Shown in pieces: positions 57,144-64,000 of a stretch of 64,000 bases of DNA. The notes below the pieces were generated by a model. That model was not told the DNA's origin and searched no databases. It saw nothing but the letters and a program-made list of their open reading frames with translations. The DNA lies in the NCBI GenBank assembly GCA_021464415.1, contig CM038470.1, forward strand, positions 27,987,601-28,051,600, written 5' to 3'. Position numbers and translations under genes: made by a program. The DNA comes from Lonicera japonica. Lineage: Eukaryota; Streptophyta; Magnoliopsida; Dipsacales; Caprifoliaceae. Positions within the stretch are counted from its first letter, which is position 1, and every line of letters begins with the position of its first letter.

Positions 57144-58371
57144 CAGGGGTGGGAAAAAATACCATTTGTACCGTACCAATCCATACCAAACCGAACTAAT
57201 ACTAAATTGTACCGAAAATTTGGTAATGGTACAATACCAATCGGTATTGTACCATACCGAATTACTTTGGTACGGCACTGGTATTCATATTCATTACCAA
57301 TGGTATACCGTACCGTACCGATTTTTTGGTACGGTATGGTATACCATACCATACCAATACCAAATGTGCCATTATACCAAATATTAAATAAATACCAAAT
57401 TACCAATATTTCACAATTAGATATAGATGAAGTTAGATGAACGGTCCAGATTATCAACAATCCTATTCTCTCTTTAGACCCATTTCAACTCTAAATCAGG
57501 TAACAATTCTCGTTCCATATAAATATTCCATTGAGACAAATTTTTTCGGTTCATTTAAATATTGTTCAGTTCATTTAAGTCGTTTCACTGAGTATGCATT
57601 CGAACTTTGACATATATAATATCTATCGATGATGAGAAGATGTTTGTTTTGTTTTCTTTCACAATAAGAAATGACAGTCTATAATCTCAAGAGATGGCGT
57701 CAAGTAAAAGAAATAAATTAGAGCATCATAAGTTTTATTCTGAATTTGGGAACCTAGTTGGTTGAGTGAGACTAAGATATATAAATTATAGATATGCATG
57801 TATGCATATATTCTGCAATTCTACTTAGTTGCAGGTGTTCTAAGTTATTCATCCTTCTTTTAATTCTACAAAAATTGTCCCAATTCATTTAATACATTTG
57901 AATTATAATGGCTCAATTTACTTAATCGGTTTGCATTACGATAAATATGAGTCATCATAATAATAATACATTCTTATCTGTTTAGTGATTTAGTCTATTT
58001 TTTTAGGCAATAAAGTGTAAAGATGTAAATATTAACAAATCATGTCTAATTCTTTTTCAAAAAAATTTAGTTGAATTTAGGTTTGAGCTAAGTTAGCCTA
58101 TGTTTTACATTAATTAATAATAATCAATTATTTTGTAAATCAATTAAATTCAAAAAATTCATTTAAATTAAAAAAAATTATTTTTTATTTACATGATTGA
58201 TTTTTTGGTAATGTACCGTACCAACCCGTACCATACCAATATTTTGGTATACCAAAATTCGGTATACCGAAAGTTTGGTATGGTAATGGTAATGAATTTT
58301 GGTGTACCAAAATTTCGGTGTGGTACTCGGTATAGTCGATATGGTACGGTATTGTACCAAATCCACCCCTA
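57144..58371. mobile_element. Non-autonomous hAT transposon
   Basis: The ends CAGGGGTGGG and CCACCCCTA are inverted, and the 8-bp duplication GCAACAAG flanks it exactly (57136-57143 and 58372-58379). Both facts define hAT. The outer 250 bp at the left and 180 bp at the right are packed with GGTAC, GGTAT and their complements, likely subterminal transposase sites. The centre (about 57420-58190) has no transposase. Reading frames on both strands across the ends come from this symmetric repeat composition. Confidence 0.9.
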
Positions 58372-58379
58372 GCAACAAG

Positions 58380-59690
58380 TTCTCAAATGATTTAGACGGA
58401 TTTGCCGTTTTCAAATGATATTAGAGGGATTTGCCCGTTATCGTAGAAATTCTATTAGAAATTCTATTTTCTGTACGTTCTTTATTTTCTCTAATTAAAG
58501 AATGGGAGAGTTAAATTTGATAATTTACGATCAATTCATTCAGTCTTTTTAAAATTATGTATTAAATACTTATTCAGCGAATTTGAAAATTTTGTTTCAA
58601 ACTCTTTGCTGTTGGATAAAAAACGCTTATTCAACGAATTTAGAAATTTTAGTTCAAACTCTTTGCATTTATTACATTATTTCTCCACAAGTATCTTAAT
58701 TTGACTGGTCTTATTATTCCAAGAATCTTAAATATATATATATATATACAGTTAATACATGTGCCTACGGCAAGATTCAATTGTGACTATATGTAATTGG
58801 TCACACTATCTAAAATTATATTTATTACTACTTTTTTTATATCTATAATTACTTGTAATTTTAATTTTTTTTTATCTCATATTAAGAGTTCTTAATCCAA
58901 TTTTGTTATTTTTCAAAGAAATTAATTTTAACATTATCCTAAAAAAGTAATAGTATACTTTTAATTTGAAAAAGAGGAATTAAATTTTTCATGCGGCACT
59001 AATTTTAATTTTTAATCTTAACCAAATTTTAAAAATATAATTGTATGCCTATTATTCAAATAGTGGTAGAGTAAATTAAATTCGACTAATTACACTTCCA
59101 TTATAATTAGGGATGGGAAATAGCATAATTCGACGAGTTTTCGACTAAGCAAACCTTAATATAGGACGGACTCTTTCTATTTTATTTTATAATTTGAAAA
59201 AGTATAGGTGCTAAATGGATTAAGTTCAAGTTCACGTAAATTCTGTCCATTTGTCTCAACTCTACTGAAATATAATATTTTTTCTTTAAAATACTCTTAT
59301 GATTCAATCTAATTACAATGGGTAAGAAGAAAAATAGTGAGTTGAGATTTATATGTATAGTATAGTAAACTGGGTAGATTTTTTTTTTTTAAATAAATAT
59401 ACTTTTAGTCAAGTTTAGTTTTAATCATATTTTTAGATATTTGGTAAAACCTTAAACTCAACTATTGATCCCCTAAAGTTAATTCAAACATAATCCATTT
59501 ATATATTTCCATTAGTACCTTTTGGAATTTTTAAATTTAAAAATTATTAATCACATATAGAATTAATAAACATATGCCAAGACAATAATTAAGTAAGTTT
59601 AAATTAATATGTTTACATTTAGATAAATTTAAATTGATATGTTTATATTTAGATCAACATAATATTTCAAAATTATAATTAATTTTTAGA
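58380..59690. other. AT-rich intergenic, nothing recognised
   Basis: No gene seen. A TA microsatellite occurs near 58733-58747. Confidence 0.5.
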
Positions 59691-59695
59691 GAAAA

Positions 59696-60529
59696 TGTAA
59701 CTATCCGAGTCCTCCCCTAAAATGGCTAGCTTAAGTTATAAATTAGGTTCATTGCACCCACATATATACTGATATATATCAAGAACCTTCCCATTACACT
59801 ACTGATGTGGGATATTTTGAGTCGTCACAATCTCTGCCTGTTAAATCTCTGACGTTCTCGTCAGGTCGAGATCACACACAAAGGCTTGCTTTTAGCCACA
59901 CAAACCTGACCCACAATATCAGCATCTCACGTGATGGTGGTCCTAGGTCCACTCTGATACCATATGTAACCACCTGAGTTCTCCCCCAAAATGGCTAGCA
60001 TAAGTTGTGATTTAGGGTCATTGTTCACACATATATACCAAGGATTTTTTCCTTATACGATCGATGTGTGATATTTTTGGGTCGTTACAATCTCCCCTTG
60101 TTAGCTAGCCACATCTAGTTATTCCGGCTCGACGTAAACAACACAAATCCAACCCACAATATCAGCACATCACGTGGTTGTAGTCCAAGGTTTTCCCCAA
60201 AATGGCTAGCTTAAATTATAAGTTCAGTTCATTACATATACATATATACTAAGGAACTTTTTATTACACTATCGATGTGAGATATTTTTTGTCGTTACAA
60301 TCTTCCCTCGTTAAAGCTCTGACGTCCTCGTCAGGCCAGGCACAGACCCGACCCATAATATCTACACGTCACGTGATAGTGTTCTTAAATCCGCTCTAAT
60401 ATCATATGTAGTCATTCGGTTCTCTATCAAAATGGCTAGCCCAAGTTGTAAGTTTGGTTCATTACACCCACGTATATACCAAGGAACTTTCCATTATAAT
60501 ATTGTTGTGAGATATTTTTTGTTGTTACA
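59696..60529 (-). mobile_element. Tandem TRIM array: four LTRs, three internal segments
   Basis: LTRs are at 59696-59829, 59965-60089, about 60190-60299 and 60407-60529, each beginning TGTA (except the third, truncated) and ending TTACA or TCACA. Internals of about 100-135 bp lie between. On the minus strand the second LTR is followed by TA and TGGTATCAGAGT (59962 down to 59951), the initiator tRNA-Met primer site, so this is a TRIM read leftward. Perfect 5-bp duplications GAAAA flank the whole array (59691-59695 and 60530-60534). No coding capacity, as usual for TRIMs. Confidence 0.85.
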
Positions 60530-60534
60530 GAAAA

Positions 60535-61930
60535 TAAACTATTATTATTTTATTTAATAAAATAATAATAAATATAATACCTAATATACTCGAAGTTTTG
60601 GATATGCCCTTATCATCTATAATTAACCTTTTTATTTTTTATTTTTTATCCTTTCATGTAATTAATTATATTTTCTTCGTTAAACAAATTGATATTATAA
60701 ATATCACTACTTTAATCCTGAGAGATAAATAAATAAATTCGCAAGTTCTAAATTTTTTAATGATTAAAAATGAAGTTGTTAATGTATACATGAAATGATG
60801 CCCTTTGTATTTGTTTTTTTAGAAATAAAGGGGTGTTAAAAATTAAAATTCTTACATTCAAAAAATTAATTTTTACTATTTATAATAAGAAAATAGAATT
60901 AAATTTGATAACGTATAAATAATTTTGAGTAATCGAAACTTACATTGAATTTAGTATAACTAAATGTTAAAATATTAATAAATAATTAATAGTAAAAACT
61001 ACTCAAACATGCATAATAATCGAATAATGGTAGGGGACGTAATATTATTAGGTATATTTAGACATCACCATTGGGATAGTCAAGGCTCCAAAAAGATGGC
61101 TCTCCTTCAAATGATATATGGGTTTGTTTGAGTTCAACATACTATATTTATATGAACCTAAGTTGGATATAACCGAAATCATATTTATGTTTAGAATGTA
61201 CCCATACTTTTCACAATTAAAAAAATAAAAAATATCGGGCTTTAGGGTCATGGTTGGTCAAAAACTTATTGGGATGGATATTTTGTCATCCTAAATCTTG
61301 ATTGTTATTGCTAAGGTAGTTTTATTTGTTATCGAACCAAATTTATAGGTATTTTTAAAGTAACCAAATTTATAGTTTATTAACTATGCTTAAGGAAGAT
61401 AAATTTTTTTAACATAATTCTTTTTGCTTTCACAATAATATTAACCTATTTTTGTATATACAATTTATAAACTTTTAAAAAAAATCATAAATAAATCAAT
61501 GCCCCTGAAAAAATGAACTTTAAATATTATTAAATTAAAATTTATTATATTTTGAAGTTTTAAAAAAAACGTTGAAGAGAGAGAAAATTAATGTGACAGT
61601 ACAAACAAGATATAAATATGTACTATTATTGCTCGACATATTCTTTTATAGGTATTCTACATGTTAAATAATATGGAAATGCTAAAAATATAGAAAAATT
61701 ATAATTTATAATTAAACAAAATATGAATATATAGTAGTACTGGAGATGCTATTATATAAATAATTTACATGTTAAATAATCTGTGACGTATTGGAGATAT
61801 AAAAAAAAACTCTAATTTACAAATAAATATTTAATGGCTATAGAGATACAATTAGAATTTTCATAGGTTTTAAACTATTTAAATCTTTAATATAGTTAAT
61901 TAACTAAATACCTATTATTACCATCAACAT
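60535..61930. other. AT-rich intergenic, nothing recognised
   Basis: No convincing gene. A 67-codon minus-strand frame near 61048-61251 has no recognisable domain. Confidence 0.5.
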
Positions 61931-61935
61931 TACCA

Positions 61936-62068
61936 ACATGCCTTAATAATTCTGAGACGTTGGATCAAAAGATAAATATCTACATTAAATTTTAGCTACC
62001 AATTGAGAACATAAACATAGAAAGGTCCTGCTATATTAGGACTGACCTAATTATTAATAGATTATATG
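61936..62068. repeat. Direct repeat A, Helitron-5'-end-like
   Basis: Aligns with 62435-62566, sharing ATATTAGGACTG, CCTAATT and ATTAATAGAT. On the minus strand these ends read like the TCTATA...ATTAATAA start common in plant Helitrons. Confidence 0.4.
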
Positions 62069-62069
62069 A

Positions 62070-62070
<1 letters not shown>

Positions 62071-62141
<71 letters not shown>
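62071..62141. repeat. ATT microsatellite
   Basis: About 24 uninterrupted ATT units. Confidence 0.95.
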
Positions 62142-62434
62142 AGTGAAGTAAAGCGATAAAAACTATGTATTATTTAGTATTATAATTAGAAAATTAGATC
62201 TCAGCTATCAATTATAATGATAAATTAAATCATTATTTATGTATTTGTTAATAAAACAATCAAGAATTTGAAAAAGTTTGAAAGATTGCCATATTTAATA
62301 ATAAATTAATTAAATACACAATTATTGTTATGATCAACAGATAAAGATATAATAGAATAATTTGTAAAGATTTCAAAAACTTCATATCTACTAATAAAAT
62401 AAATATGTAGTTATAATTATCATTGTAATTACTA

Positions 62435-62566
62435 ATACGCCATCACAATTCTAAGTCGCCGGATTAAAACATAAAGGGTCAAATTAAATCTAAACCACCA
62501 GTTGAGAACATAAGTTAAGAGAATCCTAACATATTAGGACTGGCCTAATTTATTAATAGATATAGA
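62435..62566. repeat. Direct repeat B, Helitron-5'-end-like
   Basis: Second copy of the 61936-62068 repeat. Minus-strand start TCTATATCTATTAATAAA at 62566. Confidence 0.4.
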
Positions 62567-62624
62567 GGTTGGCTCCAAAAAGGGATTCTCACTCTTTAAT
62601 AAAAAGAATAAATGCCTATTTGAA

Positions 62625-62890
62625 GGGGTAAATGAACGAATTTTTTTATGAAAATTTGTATTAATGATCTATATAGTAAGTAGATCACCTCTATCAAATT
62701 TCATAAAAAACTTTAACCTATAAGTGGGTAAACCGAAAAAGATATAAATATGTACATTTTTATGATCATCTCACTCACTTTTATGTTGAATTTTTTTTAT
62801 TTTTATGTTGAATTTTTTTATGAAGGTGGAGGTGATCTACTCATCTTATAGATCATCTCTGCAAATTTCATAAATAAATATCCCTTCTTT
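62625..62890. mobile_element. Foldback MITE, member 4
   Basis: The arms carry AAATGAACGAATTTTTTTAT and, inverted, TTTCATAAATAAATATCCC. Inner GTAGATCACCTC and GAGGTGATCTAC-like segments pair. Same family as 1167-1449, 19638-19905 and 23515-23880, here in unduplicated DNA. Confidence 0.6.
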
Positions 62891-62899
62891 TTGTTAAAA

Positions 62900-64000
62900 A
62901 GGTGGAATCCCTCTTTGAAGGCTAACTCTCTTTCTCTCTCTCTCTCTGTGTATATATATATTGCTTAAAGCATTCATAATAATAAAGTAGCGTAGTAAAA
63001 ATAAGGCAAAATTTATCTCACAAAAGTACATAGATTAAAAAATGTAAGGTAAAACATTATTCCATAGTATATAAGTACTAGACATGCCCGTGCATACAAC
63101 ACTATCAACTAATTGAGCTTGTACCGGAGTTTTCGTTATGGAAACCATACCTAAAAATTCCTCCCAAGCCCAACTTTTTAGGGGGATATCTTATATCGTT
63201 AAATATCTATACCAAAATTAATTATAAGCACCCAGTTAAAAACAACGCCGACCAAAACGTTGTAGGTATTGTTTGGAGAAACATGCATGAACATGCTCCG
63301 TTATAATATGCATAAACCCGAACTCAATACTCACCCTGACCTTCCCATCATATTATAATTAAAAGATATTAGAAAAATGATTATATTTAGGTCGAATCAA
63401 GTCAAACAAGTTAAATTTACGTGAACATGAACCTGACTTAAACTTGTGCTAAATTTTTGTTGTGAAACATATATTCACCTCAGTTTTAATAAAACCTTAT
63501 CTCTAACCCTATTTTTTCAATATACAAAGCTGCTGATTAGAAAAAATCTGATCCACTATACACAAGATATTTGTTGTTTTAAAAACTTGAAACCCACCAT
63601 TTACTATATATATGTATAGGTGATATTTTGTATTTGAAGAAAAAAATGTTCATTCAAATCGGATCGGGAGAGATCAAACAGGTTAATGTAATAAAATGTA
63701 TAAATAAAAAATAAACATTACATTTATCCAAATTAATCTAAGTTCATCTACATAAGAATGGAAATTTTTAATTTTGGTATGTTTTATATTATTTTACTTT
63801 TTTAAGAAACAATTTTTAAGTTATTGAAACATATTTTAGTAATACAAATTAATTCAAAAAAATTGTTTTTCTTCTAATAAATATTTAATTCTTTTTTGCA
63901 AGAAAGAAAGTTTTAATGATTTATTAATAGATAGTTAATTAAGAAGGAAAATGTGGGTGCCAAAAAATTTGGGTCTCTCCACAATATAGGTTCTCAGCAA
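62900..64000. other. AT-rich flank; possible Helitron 3' end near 63078
   Basis: ACTAGACATGCCCGTGCAT at 63077-63095, read on the minus strand, gives a GC-rich segment before CTAGT. It is a weaker Helitron-like end. A CT microsatellite occurs near 62930-62948. No gene was seen to the window end. Confidence 0.4.

Noticed and set aside
57012..57460. 142- and 163-codon frames on opposite strands rich in Tyr, Pro, Gly, Thr and Ile
   Set aside because: Created by the symmetric GGTAC/GGTAT subterminal repeats of the hAT element.

Overview
The window is nuclear DNA of a dicot plant. It is AT-rich, has short GT-AG introns, and is crowded with plant transposons: Ty1/copia and Ty3 LTR elements, TRIMs, Tourist-like and foldback MITEs, a hAT element, a LINE and SINEs. 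Two host gene families are recognisable, each present twice because the region is built from repeated copies of one large block. They are a UDP-glycosyltransferase of the plant UGT79 type (small-molecule sugar transfer, cytosol) and the plant homolog of EYES ABSENT (EYA), a HAD-fold protein tyrosine phosphatase. Nothing suggests that the two genes work in one pathway; they are passengers in the same duplicated block.

Layout. (1) 1-13444 is block copy 1. It starts about 790 bp downstream of where a UGT should end, carries an EYA copy (6157-10848), and stops at a 100-N assembly gap (13445-13544). (2) 13545-19507 is unduplicated sequence with MITEs, an old Tat-like LTR remnant and a decayed transposon-type coding fragment. 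(3) 19508-28950 is block copy 2: the UGT promoter region, a UGT broken by a 5-nt insertion (23971-25707), and downstream sequence cut short at 28950. (4) 28951-35912 is a patchwork of retroelements: a Ty3 LTR with a broken gag, a minus-strand Tat-like LTR, a 45/46-bp minisatellite, and a degenerate copia 3' half with its LTR. (5) 35913-55184 is block copy 3, the most complete: an intact two-exon UGT (39226-40943, 471 aa) and an intact five-exon EYA model (47889-52584, 290 aa). (6) 55185-64000 is unduplicated, gene-free flank with a SINE, a hAT element, a tandem TRIM array and Helitron-like ends.

Copies 1 and 3 are nearly identical over about 13 kb, so that duplication is recent. Copy 2 is more diverged, except for a stretch from within UGT exon 2 to about 27269 that looks identical to copy 3. 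That pattern suggests gene conversion or an assembly effect.

The most unusual signal is a set of 12-bp palindromes (TGTCGCGCGACA). They occur in spaced clusters next to TATA boxes in three places: two related LTRs and a third LTR-like promoter. Also notable are a four-LTR tandem TRIM array with intact target-site duplications, and one foldback family found at four loci, including the UGT proximal promoter.
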